IMG/VR virus record: IMGVR_UViG_3300034062_003305
Location: 1-64,000 of that record
Reading direction: 5' to 3' (one strand)
Origin: a virus
Length of the DNA stretch: 64,000 nucleotides
The notes beneath the pieces were generated by a model that was not told the origin of the DNA, did no database searches, and saw only the letters and a program-made list of their open reading frames with translations. Each line of letters opens with the position of its first letter. Positions within the stretch are counted from its first letter, which is position 1. The translations under genes were made by a program, and so were the position numbers. Positions 36,943-46,580 of the stretch are shown piece by piece.

Positions 36943-39006
36943 TTAGTCTCCTTCTATATTTCTAGTAAGACCAGCTTCTTCTCCAGCTCTATCTACTTTC
37001 CAATCTGTAATAAGTTCTAGATCTACAGTCTCTGGAAAAGCAGGATTGTCTGGAACTGAAACTTTATATGCTGCAATCTTTCTAACAATAATGTCATCTC
37101 TTGGTTCTTGATCATCTGCAAGACGAGCTAAAACAAATGGGTCGTCAATGATTAATGAGCACCAATCTCCTGGAGCGTAGCTTCCAATTACAGGAGTTAA
37201 AGATCCATTCACAGTTAATTTAAACTCTCCAATAGGAGGCTTTGACTCGTAAAGATACTCTTTAGCGTATTCATATAAAACTTCTTCATCCCCTGTGTTA
37301 TTTACTACCTCAACTAAATCTAGTAGAGGCCAGCTTCTACCAAAAGGATTATTAAGTAATGAAATATCAGCAGCAGCAGCGTATGGCTGACTAGCTGCAT
37401 CGGATAAGTCAGAAATATTTCCTTCTACAAAGAAACGAGTTGCAGAATCTTCTGCACTCTCTTCTACTGTAAAAGTAGAAATGCTACCTGGATATTCAAA
37501 TACAACTTGATTAAACCCAAGACGTTCTGCATCTGTTAAATCTCTAGAGGTATCTTCTAAAGGGTTAGGGTTTTCAATATTAAGGAGAACAAAAGTTCTT
37601 GTAAATGATGCTGTAGTAAAATCATAGTCGCAATCAATTCGGTACTCGAAGCCGTTAATATCATTTGAGTAGTCCTCTAAAATCTCTCCAACGCTCTTAA
37701 GTTCGTAGCCTCGTAGATATTGAGTATCTTGATAAAGATTGCTAGTTTCGTTTGTTCCTACAACTATTCCTATATCAGAGTTAGAAGAATACGGTCCATA
37801 AGTCCCATAGACTAATTTACTTCCTGTGGTCAGCAACCCTCCAGATACTGTAGTAGAGGGTATATTTCTAACGTTAGGTAGATCGTAACTAATAGTGTTA
37901 GAAGTAGTAGCTGTAATAGTAAAGTTTCCATCAAAATTTTCATCTAATCTTTCACTAAAAAAAGAATCTACTCCAGACAAAGTTATTCTTTGACCAATGC
38001 CAACACCGTGAGGGATGTGAGTAGTAACTGTTGCTACGTTGTTAGTAAGAGCTTTATTTGTTATGTAAAAACTTCTTACACCCGGCAAGGTAGTTAAAGC
38101 TATATTTGCGCCTCTGTCCTCAAATACAACCGTTTTAGTGTCTGGAACCTCTACCACCGTGTGATACCCATTAAAGCTGGTATCTACTTCAACAAGCTCA
38201 AACTCTTGTCCAGGAACTAATTCGTGATCTTCTAAAGTTTTTAAAATTACTCTTCCCTCATCTCTTTTCTTAGAGACGACAGAGACTTCTATAGTATTAC
38301 CAGGCTCTATTACATCATTAGCAAAAAAACCTGGACGTGCATCGGTAGTAACTGAAATGTCTGTAGCAACTTGAAAAAGAAGGTCTCTAACAAAATCGTA
38401 GGTGTCTATAAGTTTTCTTACAGCACCGCTAGTAATTAAAGTAGACCCAACGTTAGGTGCTGCTACAACATAGGTAAAGCTTGTAGGAGATGGTACAGAT
38501 ACAATTTTATGCGTTCCGTCTACGGAAGGGTTTGTAAAAGTTACTTTTACAAAGTTGTTTTGCTTAAATCCGTGAGCTTCTTCTGTAACGATTGTGGCTG
38601 TTCCATCTGTCACAGAAAAAGAAGAAACTCCAATAAACTCTGACCCATAAACAAGAGTTTGCCAGATGTGTCTATGATAAAAGTAGCTAATAAATTCAGA
38701 AGCATCAACAGAAAGAGTTTTGCTACTTTCATTATAACTTCTTGCCCAAACTATTCCACCCCATACGCAAACATCATTACGCATAACATATAAGCCTGTA
38801 CGACCAGGCATAGTTGACTCGTAAAGGTTTAATTTACTAGTAGAAGCAATTACAGGAATAGTTCCAGAAAAAGATCCAGCTTTACGAAGCTGTCTTTCGT
38901 AGCTAACACCAGAAAAAGGAACTTCTGCTAAAACCTCATTAGAAACGAGGTCAGTTAAGAAATACCTATAATTTACATCTGTCAGTGTCGTGTCGATTGA
39001 TGTCAT
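36943..39006 (-). CDS. Minor tail protein, ReqiPepy6 Gp37-like (tail hub/tip)
   Basis: A 687-residue protein. The opening (YRYFLTDLVSNEVLAEVPFS, SYERQLRKAGSFSGTIPV, GRTGLYVMRNDVCVWGGIVW) is the pattern of the Gp37-like minor tail proteins of actinobacterial siphophages, which form the tail hub below the distal tail protein. Two copies of the shared HGF-type module are inserted at about residues 127-190 (EEAHGFKQNNFVKVTF) and 290-360 (IPHGVGIGQRITLSGVD, then NFTITATTSNTISYD). The C-terminal third (FGRSWPLLDLVEVV, then SYAPGDWCSLIIDDPFVLAR) matches the usual end of the family. It follows the Dit-like gene by 12 bases. Confidence 0.8.
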   Translation of the reverse strand: MTSIDTTLTDVNYRYFLTDLVSNEVLAEVPFSGVSYERQLRKAGSFSGTIPVIASTSKLNLYESTMPGRTGLYVMRNDVCVWGGIVWARSYNESSKTLSVDASEFISYFYHRHIWQTLVYGSEFIGVSSFSVTDGTATIVTEEAHGFKQNNFVKVTFTNPSVDGTHKIVSVPSPTSFTYVVAAPNVGSTLITSGAVRKLIDTYDFVRDLLFQVATDISVTTDARPGFFANDVIEPGNTIEVSVVSKKRDEGRVILKTLEDHELVPGQEFELVEVDTSFNGYHTVVEVPDTKTVVFEDRGANIALTTLPGVRSFYITNKALTNNVATVTTHIPHGVGIGQRITLSGVDSFFSERLDENFDGNFTITATTSNTISYDLPNVRNIPSTTVSGGLLTTGSKLVYGTYGPYSSNSDIGIVVGTNETSNLYQDTQYLRGYELKSVGEILEDYSNDINGFEYRIDCDYDFTTASFTRTFVLLNIENPNPLEDTSRDLTDAERLGFNQVVFEYPGSISTFTVEESAEDSATRFFVEGNISDLSDAASQPYAAAADISLLNNPFGRSWPLLDLVEVVNNTGDEEVLYEYAKEYLYESKPPIGEFKLTVNGSLTPVIGSYAPGDWCSLIIDDPFVLARLADDQEPRDDIIVRKIAAYKVSVPDNPAFPETVDLELITDWKVDRAGEEAGLTRNIEGD

Positions 39007-39018
39007 TTTTATCCTTTT

Positions 39019-41640
39019 TTAACCTAGCCAACCAGACCTATAAAATACCTTAAGCAGTCCAGTACTTACAGAGTTTTTATCATCGGCAAACTCTATCTCA
39101 TTATCTCCAGGTTGTAGAAAGAAAAAATCAGTAAGTACATCGAGCTTTGCTCTAGCACCTTCATAGTTGCCATTTAAAGCAACATCTCTTGTAAGAGTGT
39201 CTACCTCTAAAATGTCTGGGCCAAAGTCTACTAGTGCACCACTTAAACCTGGAGTAAAAGGTATATTAGCTTTTTTAACTGCAATGCCAGAAGCCTCTAC
39301 TTCACTTCCATCTCCATTAACAATATTTCCATTAATATTTGCAGTTCCACTAGCATATGCAGCAAACGGAAGTCCCCCACTTACTCTAGCTTCGCCAACA
39401 TCATTAGTGTTTGGAACAGATCTAGAACGTCTTACTAAAGCTCCTGAAATAGATGCAGTGCCACTAGGTGCTGCAGGGTCAATAGTTCCAGAGCTGGGAG
39501 TTGTATAGGTAAATGTGTTTGCCCCTGTAACTGTTGCAATCCAAATTCCATTTAAAACAGCATCAAGACCATTTACTCTTACATACTGACCATTAACTAA
39601 ATTATGAGAAACAGATGTAGTAATTGTTACAGTGTTTCCAGTCCTAGCCCTAATTGAAATAGGAGGTGTAACTATGCTCGCATCAATTGCAGGTTTTCCT
39701 GTGCCATCAAGACGGATTACGTTAAATTGTGGAGTATCTAAAACAGTATAAGTTCCATTATATGCAGCTCCCAAACCAGAAATTGTAACGCTTTCTCCAA
39801 CAATAAAGCTATGAGTTCCACCAAAAATAATATCAAAAACACCAGCAGCTACTACAGCAGAAAAAGGTCTAATAGAAAGCAAAGTAACTTTTCCAGTTGT
39901 AACCCCAATAGGAGCTTCATTAGCCCCAACAGAAGCAAAAGCATACGTTGTGCTGCTTAAAACCGCAGTAACAGTAAATGTCCCATTGTATGAAGTGTTA
40001 GCTACATCTTCAATAACTATAGTATCTCCAACGCTAGCTTGAATGCTTTCAGCTACTGTAATAGAAGCTTGATTTGAAGATCTAGAAGTTGTTGTTATAG
40101 AAGAAGAGTAAAGTCTAGGTACATCATAAGTAAAAGATGAAGTAGTTGGAAGAGATTTAATTATAAAAGTTCCATTAAATGGATTTTCAAAGTCAAGGGC
40201 AACTTGATTAGCAGTTCTTTCCATGCCAGATACAGCAACAACTTCGTTAACAGAAAATCCGTGTGTAGAACTCATTGTAATAGTGGCAACATCATTAGCC
40301 ATTGAACGTGAAGAAATAGCTCTAGCATCTGTTCTTGTTTTAGAGTAACTAAAAGTCGTGGTTGATGGGATAGATATAATTCTAAAAGCTCCGTTGTAGT
40401 TTTGATCTAGTCCAGCAATAGTTACCTCTTCACCTTCAACAAATCCATGTGCTTCGCTAGTGGTAAGAGTTGCAATGTTAGAAATTAAAACAGCTCCAGT
40501 TACAGTTCTAGATGTGCTTCTATCTTTTGCAAATGTAAAAGTTGTGGCTGTTGCACTAGTAATTGTGTAGCTACCACTAAAAACAGAATCTATGTCTTTT
40601 AAGAAAACAGTGTTACCGCCAACAAACCCGTGAGCTTCTTTTGTAAACACTGTAGCAACATTATTTACTAACTTTTTTGCTACAACAGTTTTTGTGATAG
40701 CTCTGTTTAAAGGAAAAAGACTGTATTTAAATGTTGTAGATGTAGGAACTTCTGTAATAAAAAATTCGCCATTAAGGTCAGATTCTGCAAGACCGCTAAT
40801 TTCTACTGTATCTCCTTGTAAAAGACCGTGAGCTGTTGTAGTAGTTAAAGTAACAATATCTTCCAAGGTATCTTCATTAAAATCTAACTGTTTATTAACA
40901 ATTGAAGAAGTTAAACGTCCTCTAAGTCCTGAAACAATATAAAGCAGCTTGTCTGTAGTTCTGTTGTATATTCGAGCAGGTCCAATAATAGGACCAGAAA
41001 TTTCAAAATTAACTGGAACTTCTACATTTCCAATATTAGTAATAGTTTCAATTCCTGTAGCACCAGTAGTTCTATTGACCGCTGGTATTTCAATTCTTTC
41101 ATAGCCGTCTGGATCCGAGTCATTCCACGCATACTTAATTGGGTCAGCTGCTTTTAGACCAATTGAAAAATCTGTTCTGCCTCGTGCAGTAGTTGTTTGA
41201 ATGCTTGGACCACCACTTAGACGTACAAATGAAGAACGTTTGTTGTCAGATTCAATACCTGTTTTAAGCCAAGCACCACGATATACAAGGTTTGTTGCGT
41301 CAATGAGACGGTCACGAGCTGCTTCTACTAAAGATGGGTCAGGAGTTAAAAAGCTTCCACTAAGAGTCAAAATTCTTGCTTGGTAGCGACCTTTAATGTC
41401 GTAGGAACCGTCACCAAAACCACGAGGAATATCTGGCATATCTGGCTCTGGATGTTGCCACCATCCATCAATTTCTGTAATTACCCAAACAACACCATAC
41501 TCATCAATAGTGTTAAAAAGAAATTCTCCCAAGGCAATATCGCCTTGTAGCTTCATTCCAGTTAAATGCGGCTGTGGAAGAGGCGTTAAAGAACGATCTA
41601 CAATGCTGTTTTCTTCTCTTTGATTAAATACTTCAGCCAT
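39019..41640 (-). CDS. Distal tail (Dit-like) minor tail protein with inserted repeat modules
   Basis: An 873-residue protein. The first 230 residues (LTGMKLQGDIALGEFLFNTI, then VVWVITEIDGWWQHPEPDMP and a long SIGLKAADPIKYAW strand) are the typical N-terminus of actinobacteriophage Dit-like proteins that follow the tape measure. Residues about 235-740 hold at least seven modules of the kind AHGFVEGEEVTIAGLDQNYN followed by IPSTTTFSYSKT. The last 100 residues (VDFGPDILEVDTLTRDVALN, FLQPGDNEIEF) return to the Dit/minor-tail pattern. The inserts make it about three times the usual length and probably project from the tail tip. Its stop shares a base with the tape-measure side boundary, so it is in the same operon. 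Confidence 0.8.
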   Translation of the reverse strand: MAEVFNQREENSIVDRSLTPLPQPHLTGMKLQGDIALGEFLFNTIDEYGVVWVITEIDGWWQHPEPDMPDIPRGFGDGSYDIKGRYQARILTLSGSFLTPDPSLVEAARDRLIDATNLVYRGAWLKTGIESDNKRSSFVRLSGGPSIQTTTARGRTDFSIGLKAADPIKYAWNDSDPDGYERIEIPAVNRTTGATGIETITNIGNVEVPVNFEISGPIIGPARIYNRTTDKLLYIVSGLRGRLTSSIVNKQLDFNEDTLEDIVTLTTTTAHGLLQGDTVEISGLAESDLNGEFFITEVPTSTTFKYSLFPLNRAITKTVVAKKLVNNVATVFTKEAHGFVGGNTVFLKDIDSVFSGSYTITSATATTFTFAKDRSTSRTVTGAVLISNIATLTTSEAHGFVEGEEVTIAGLDQNYNGAFRIISIPSTTTFSYSKTRTDARAISSRSMANDVATITMSSTHGFSVNEVVAVSGMERTANQVALDFENPFNGTFIIKSLPTTSSFTYDVPRLYSSSITTTSRSSNQASITVAESIQASVGDTIVIEDVANTSYNGTFTVTAVLSSTTYAFASVGANEAPIGVTTGKVTLLSIRPFSAVVAAGVFDIIFGGTHSFIVGESVTISGLGAAYNGTYTVLDTPQFNVIRLDGTGKPAIDASIVTPPISIRARTGNTVTITTSVSHNLVNGQYVRVNGLDAVLNGIWIATVTGANTFTYTTPSSGTIDPAAPSGTASISGALVRRSRSVPNTNDVGEARVSGGLPFAAYASGTANINGNIVNGDGSEVEASGIAVKKANIPFTPGLSGALVDFGPDILEVDTLTRDVALNGNYEGARAKLDVLTDFFFLQPGDNEIEFADDKNSVSTGLLKVFYRSGWLG

Positions 41641-44600
41641 TATGCAGCACCTTTACGAAGTTGGAAAGCAAGTTGACGGGAGACAAGAGAAGCAAGTTCA
41701 CGTTCATCCATTCCTGGAGATGGATTAACTGTTATTTGAATTCCTCGTGACTCTCCAGCAATCATTTCAATCATTGCCTTATCACGTTTTGATAAACCAT
41801 CTGGGTCAAGAGGCTCTACACGCTCTGGACGGCCAGCCTCTCCAATACGAGCAAGCATTCCTCCAGGTGTAGCTGGAACTATTCCACCTTCTGCCAGTGG
41901 AGTTACATATGGAAGTCTAAGAGTTGGACCTTCAAAAGCAGGAATAACAGTTTTACCAGCAATTTTAAGTCCTTCAAAACTTGGCAGTTTAAATGATAAA
42001 TTATTCCATCTTTCAATTACCCAATTAAGAGCAGATTTAAAACTAGTTTTTATTCCTGCCCAAATATCACCAATTTTTAACTCACCTATTTTACCGAATA
42101 TTTCTTTAACTTTATCGTAAAACCCTACTACTTCGTTTTTAAATCCAATTAATCTATCTACCCATCTTTGAATAGTTCCTATAATCCCTAAAATAACGTC
42201 TTTAACTATGTTAATTGCACCAACAAGAATAAACTCAAGAAGAGGAACCAAAGTTACAGATAAAAAGTCTCCTATTTTTTCAAAGACACCAGAAACTCCA
42301 CCAAGTGGCTCTAGAAGTTCATTCAAAGCTTCACTTATTTCGTCCCAAGCTTCTTTTAAAGCCTTTAGAACATTTTCAAACATATCTTTAAGAGCTTCTC
42401 TTAGTTTTTCACTATTCTTATATGCTAAGATAAATACTCCTACAACTGCTGCAATTGCAATTCCTATAAGTACAAATTTTGCACTAAGAAAACCAACACC
42501 ATAAGTTAGAAAAGCAACTTCTTGCTTTAATCTTTTAACTCCAGGAATTGCACTAGGTAAAGCCATAATACCGTTCATAATTCCTATCATGGCACCTTTA
42601 AGTGAGTTTGCATAAAAAGTAAAAGCTATTTTAGATATATTTATTGCAGCAGTAAATGCAAGCAAACTACCACTAACCAACAAGAAAGCTTGTCCAAGCT
42701 CTGACCCAAGAACTGTATTTAAAACTTTTAAAATGCCAGTTAAAGTTTTAAAGAAAATATTTATAGATTCTGATTCTGTAACTATTAAAACAAATTTTGC
42801 AATTTCTTCTAAAAACTTGCCAAAAGATTCAAGTGCCCCACCTGGCTTAGATATTTCAAGACCTACTTCATTAAAAGTTCTAGTTACATTTTTTAAAGAT
42901 TCAATAAAAGATAAATATCCTGGAGAAGCGGCTATTTGTAAAAACCCTAAAGCTATTAATCCAATAACTTCTAACACTCCTTGAGCCCCTATGGTTAAGT
43001 TTGTAAGGAATGGCGCAAGTTTTCCTTCTTCATTTAATGCTTTAGTTGTTTTTTCCCAACTCTCTGTTACATCTATAAACCACTGTAAAAACGTATCTGC
43101 TGCTCCACCTGGAGCAACTGTTGCAGAAATAATAGTTCCAAAAGCGCTAAAAGCATTTCCAAAACCTTCTCCTAGCTTTTTTACTATATCTGTAGCTGTC
43201 TTAAATATCTCATTAAGCTCGCCAGTTGCATCTTTAAGCTCCACAGTTTTTCTAAAAGCTTCTGCTTTCTTTTCAATAAACTGGGAAAATTCTATTGTGT
43301 ATGGGATAAAAGCAGCTTGAAGAGTTACAAAAGCTGAAGCAAGATCAATAAATGCTCCACCCAAAGCATCAAGAATAGGGGTAAAGGAATCAAATAAATC
43401 GTTTATTTCTTTTTGTTTTCTAGCTGATGTAAATACTTCTGCAAATTCAAGAGATAGCTCTCCAAGTTTTCCTGCAATTCTTACTAAAGCTCCTTCTAAG
43501 CTAGAAGGGGAGTTCGGGTTTAAGTATGTGTCGTAAAGAAGTTTTACTGCTTCTGTAAACTTAGGAAAAAATGCTTCTTGTAGTTTTTTACGAAGCTCTT
43601 CAAAGGCTTCTTTTAAACTAATAATATACTTAACAAAATCTTGAGCAGCTGGGGATAGTTTATCTAGAGCAGCCTTATACTCATCAAAACCAGATCCTTT
43701 AGCAGCCGCAGCTTGAGCCTTAATTGCAGCTTCAACTTCTCTATTAGCAAGCTCTAAAGCACGAAGATTTTGACGATCTACTTCTCCACCAGCTGTTACT
43801 GCGTCTTGTGCTTTTTTAAGATCTTCTAAAGCTTCTCTATAAGAAATAGTTGATCGTGCAGCATCTATTTGAGCATCGCTTTCTGCTTGTTTAGAGTCTG
43901 CAAGTTTTTCTTGTGCAGCAATTACTAATTTATTGCCATCTACACCTTCACGATTTGCTTTAGCTGTTGATTTACGCAAGTCGTTGTTTTTATCAATTGC
44001 ACGTCGAAGATTGAGATCTGCTTCAGCAAATGCAAGTTCTGCCTCACGGCGAGCACGAGAATTTGGTGGAAGATCTTGAACACGTTGCAGAGAGTCACGA
44101 GCTTTTTCAAACTCAAGACGTGCTTTCTTTTCAGAAATAACTCCGCCTTCAAGTTCAAAACGAAGTTGCTGGATTGCTTCTTTAGCTTCTTCACGAGCTT
44201 CTGTAACTGCTTCAAGGGCTTTTTCAGTATTTCTAACAGCACCTTGATAAGCTCTTTCAGCTCTTTCTACTGCAATAGCTGCATCTGCAACTGCAATAGA
44301 TGCATCTGATTCTGCTTCTACTGCATCTGCTTTTCTTTTATTGTTTTGACGAATTGTGTCATCTAAATTGTAATATGCATCTGATAATCTTAAATTTGCT
44401 TCAGTAAGTCTGTCTGCGTCTTGGGCAGCATTTGATCCAATTTTAGCTCCAGCACTTATTGCTTCGCCTACTCCACCAAAAGCAGCTCTTAATACTCCAG
44501 CTCCAGCGGCAACAGCTAAAAATGCGCCAGAAAGTCCTAATAAAGCAGGAGTAGCAGCGGCTGTTATTGAAATTAAAACACCTAAACCACCTATTACTGA

Positions 44601-44903
44601 ACCTAAAACTCCACCAAGAGCAGTTAAGGCTGTAACTACTATATAACCAGTTCTAGCGAGAGATAAAAATCTTTCTCTAGCCGTAGTAAACCTGTCTACA
44701 TCAGCTTGAGATAAAGATTTACCAAATAAATAACCTATATCTCCACTTGATTTACTTCTAAAACCTCTACTAAAACTTGCACCAGCGTCTGCACCAGCAC
44801 GTTCTCCAACTCTATCAATACCATCAAATGCACGTTGAATATCGTTTTTTACGCCAGTGGTGACGGCACGAACAATTACGGATGCTTCACCTACAACTGC
44901 CAT
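41640..44903 (-). CDS. Tape measure protein
   Basis: A 1087-residue protein, its ATG preceded by a perfect aggaggtg ribosome site. It is rich in Ala, Lys and Glu, with long heptad-like helices (about residues 175-425: EKALEAVTEAREEAKEAIQQ and similar). Hydrophobic membrane-like segments follow near residues 85-130 (IVVTALTALGGVLGSVIGGL) and 770-860 (KFVLIGIAIAAVVGVFILAY), as expected for the protein that sets tail length and aids DNA entry. The C-terminal GGIVPATPGGMLARIGEAGR, PERVEPLD motif is typical of phage tape measures. At about 0.15 nm per residue the tail would be near 160 nm long (inference). Confidence 0.92.
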   Translation of the reverse strand: MAVVGEASVIVRAVTTGVKNDIQRAFDGIDRVGERAGADAGASFSRGFRSKSSGDIGYLFGKSLSQADVDRFTTARERFLSLARTGYIVVTALTALGGVLGSVIGGLGVLISITAAATPALLGLSGAFLAVAAGAGVLRAAFGGVGEAISAGAKIGSNAAQDADRLTEANLRLSDAYYNLDDTIRQNNKRKADAVEAESDASIAVADAAIAVERAERAYQGAVRNTEKALEAVTEAREEAKEAIQQLRFELEGGVISEKKARLEFEKARDSLQRVQDLPPNSRARREAELAFAEADLNLRRAIDKNNDLRKSTAKANREGVDGNKLVIAAQEKLADSKQAESDAQIDAARSTISYREALEDLKKAQDAVTAGGEVDRQNLRALELANREVEAAIKAQAAAAKGSGFDEYKAALDKLSPAAQDFVKYIISLKEAFEELRKKLQEAFFPKFTEAVKLLYDTYLNPNSPSSLEGALVRIAGKLGELSLEFAEVFTSARKQKEINDLFDSFTPILDALGGAFIDLASAFVTLQAAFIPYTIEFSQFIEKKAEAFRKTVELKDATGELNEIFKTATDIVKKLGEGFGNAFSAFGTIISATVAPGGAADTFLQWFIDVTESWEKTTKALNEEGKLAPFLTNLTIGAQGVLEVIGLIALGFLQIAASPGYLSFIESLKNVTRTFNEVGLEISKPGGALESFGKFLEEIAKFVLIVTESESINIFFKTLTGILKVLNTVLGSELGQAFLLVSGSLLAFTAAINISKIAFTFYANSLKGAMIGIMNGIMALPSAIPGVKRLKQEVAFLTYGVGFLSAKFVLIGIAIAAVVGVFILAYKNSEKLREALKDMFENVLKALKEAWDEISEALNELLEPLGGVSGVFEKIGDFLSVTLVPLLEFILVGAINIVKDVILGIIGTIQRWVDRLIGFKNEVVGFYDKVKEIFGKIGELKIGDIWAGIKTSFKSALNWVIERWNNLSFKLPSFEGLKIAGKTVIPAFEGPTLRLPYVTPLAEGGIVPATPGGMLARIGEAGRPERVEPLDPDGLSKRDKAMIEMIAGESRGIQITVNPSPGMDERELASLVSRQLAFQLRKGAA

Positions 44904-44914
44904 GCCATCACCTC

Positions 44915-45349
44915 CTAGCTACCTAATGGTGCATCTAATATGTCTCCGAAAGGATTTTCGGAGTCTGGATTGAAGTCCGTCGGTGGGACATAAGACTTCG
45001 TTGGTCCTTTTTCAGGATCAAAAACAGATATATCTTCCTCAAAACCATTTGCTGATGTTTGAGAATAAGTATTACTGTTAGATTTAAATCTATAATCTTT
45101 GTTGTATAGACTTTTATAGATAATGCCTCTAGCTTTATCACGAGCTTCTGCTTGTTCTGCACTCGATGTATTAAAATCGGTTTCCATATAGTAATGAAGG
45201 ACATCTAACATGTCTGACATATCCATACTCTCCAATTTTAATCCGTTAGTTAAGGCTTTACCATTTACATAAGGCCAGAGGTCTACTGCCCACTCTGTGA
45301 TTGCTCTGGCCCCGACGTAGGGCGGCCTGAATACTGTTCTACTAGCCAA
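44915..45349 (-). CDS. Tail assembly chaperone, frameshift-extension part (gpT-like)
   Basis: A 144-residue open frame whose first possible start, a TTG at 45349, has no ribosome site. It lies in the -1 frame relative to the upstream gene and overlaps it by 67 bases. This is the standard arrangement just before the tape measure, in which a fraction of ribosomes shift to make a longer G-T fusion. The sequence (AITEWAVDLWPYVNGKALTN, then acidic and Asn/Ser-rich, ending GDILDAPLGS) fits the T part. A candidate slip site is the GGGGCC run at 45313-45308 (minus strand, zero frame TCG GGG CCA); the resulting fusion would run from residue SGRPTSG into ARAITEW. Confidence 0.7.
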   Translation of the reverse strand: MASRTVFRPPYVGARAITEWAVDLWPYVNGKALTNGLKLESMDMSDMLDVLHYYMETDFNTSSAEQAEARDKARGIIYKSLYNKDYRFKSNSNTYSQTSANGFEEDISVFDPEKGPTKSYVPPTDFNPDSENPFGDILDAPLGS

Positions 45350-45633
45350 GCGGTAATTTCGCCTAGTGTTTCTACAGTTACAATCTTGTCCTTATCATCA
45401 ATAAGCTTTTCAAATCTTTCATAGCTTTCTGCTAGAAGAGCTCTTGAAAAGATATCTTTAATGGTATCTGCTGCATCTGTAGCGTTTCCACTACCAGCTT
45501 TTGCAACAAGACTTAAAAGCGCATTACCTTGTAGGTTTTTTACGCACTCGAAGTCTTCACCATGAAGTTTAAATGAGATTGGATCGGTGTTTTGAGCTCC
45601 ACCATCTCCAAAATCTTTAAATCGTGTTGTCAT
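45283..45633 (-). CDS. Tail assembly chaperone (gpG-like)
   Basis: A 116-residue protein with an aaaggaaa ribosome site. The sequence MTTRFKDFGDGGAQNTDPIS, then AKAGSGNATDAADTIKDIFS and VETLGEITAWLVEQYSGRPT is the short acidic/helical pattern of actinobacteriophage gpG-type chaperones that coat the tape measure during tail assembly. Its 3' end overlaps the downstream open frame in the -1 register, as expected for programmed frameshifting. Confidence 0.8.
   Translation of the reverse strand: MTTRFKDFGDGGAQNTDPISFKLHGEDFECVKNLQGNALLSLVAKAGSGNATDAADTIKDIFSRALLAESYERFEKLIDDKDKIVTVETLGEITAWLVEQYSGRPTSGPEQSQSGQ
45308..45313 (-). promoter_or_regulatory. Candidate -1 ribosomal frameshift site
   Basis: The minus-strand run GGGGCC lies in the overlap of the two chaperone frames, with zero frame reading TCG GGG CCA and -1 frame reading GTC GGG GCC. 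GGG can re-pair perfectly after slipping, but the CCA to GCC shift is imperfect, so this is the best rather than a canonical site. Confidence 0.4.
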
Positions 45634-45662
45634 CAGTTTTTCCTTTTCTGTCGTTGTGTTAA

Positions 45663-46046
45663 TTATATCTTGGCTTTAAGAGCATTACTTAAATAACGAT
45701 TAGCTTTAGTTCCTGGATGCTGAACTGAATGTGCATAAACAATCTGTCCTCTTGAAACAAACCTAAGCATTTTTCCGCTTTTTGGGGTTATTACTCTAGG
45801 AGCAGTTCCTTCATGATGTGCTAGTGCGTAATTTAAGGTTGACCCAACCCAGATACGTTGACCTCGTGGATCTCTCATGTGTCTCATATGGATAGAGCTA
45901 CGAAGATTTCCAGTTCTTACACCTACCATTGCTCTGGCAGCTGTAATTATTTCTTTTCCTTTATTATTTAGAAACCGACCTACTTCTCCGTTAGGATTGT
46001 TAAGAAAGTTATCTAAAACTGTATCGTAAAACTTAACTCTAGCCAT
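45663..46046 (-). CDS. HK97 gp10-like head-tail joining protein
   Basis: A 127-residue basic protein. The ARAMVGVRTGNLRSSIHM segment, then NYALAHHEGTAPRVITPKSG and YAHSVQHPGTKANRYLSNAL match the HK97-gp10/tail-completion family, which joins head and tail or seals the tail end. Its ATG overlaps the upstream gene (TAATG). Placement between the terminator-like protein and the chaperone pair is as in many siphophages. Confidence 0.8.
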   Translation of the reverse strand: MARVKFYDTVLDNFLNNPNGEVGRFLNNKGKEIITAARAMVGVRTGNLRSSIHMRHMRDPRGQRIWVGSTLNYALAHHEGTAPRVITPKSGKMLRFVSRGQIVYAHSVQHPGTKANRYLSNALKAKI

Positions 46047-46552
46047 TATGGAACCGCCATAGTTATAGTCATACTTACTGTTTGAAACCCACCCTCAGGA
46101 GAGCTAGTTTCTACTGTTGCAATAACTCCAAGACCAAAGTTTGCTGGATCCCATTGATCCAACAGTCTTGAGCTATCCAACAGAATCCATGCGTCGTATG
46201 CAGAAATTTCTGAACCATCTTGAATTGCATCTCCAGATGGTGCTCTGCCATTTGTTCCTACTGTAGGAACTTCACGAGAAACTTGAACTAAAAGAGTTAC
46301 TGAGCGAGGATCATTGCATCTGCGTGGAGAGGTTGCTTCATCTCCTGGAGATCCAATGTACATTTGCAACATAGAAACAACTACCTGCTCGCAATCAACA
46401 GCTGGTGTACCTAATGTCCAATAGCGACGACCAGGAAGTGGCATCGTGTAAGAAGTATATGTATTTATTACAGCATTAAGAACGTTTTGCATAAGAACAG
46501 CTAAATTCTTAGCATCGTTAGATACTGTAGCTGGGTTCACATCTAGTCCCAT
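46046..46552 (-). CDS. Tail terminator / head-tail connector-like protein
   Basis: A 168-residue protein. The pattern (AKNLAVLMQNVLNAVINTYT, PLPGRRYWTLGTPAVDCEQV, a later YDAWILLDSSRLLDQWDP, and a closing GGFQTVSMTITMAVP strand) fits actinobacteriophage connector or tail-terminator proteins found between the head-tail adaptor and gp10-like genes. The assignment rests on position and pattern, not on a defined motif. Confidence 0.6.
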   Translation of the reverse strand: MGLDVNPATVSNDAKNLAVLMQNVLNAVINTYTSYTMPLPGRRYWTLGTPAVDCEQVVVSMLQMYIGSPGDEATSPRRCNDPRSVTLLVQVSREVPTVGTNGRAPSGDAIQDGSEISAYDAWILLDSSRLLDQWDPANFGLGVIATVETSSPEGGFQTVSMTITMAVP

Positions 46553-46580
46553 ATGTCCTCTTGTCCTTTAGTTTCTTTAG

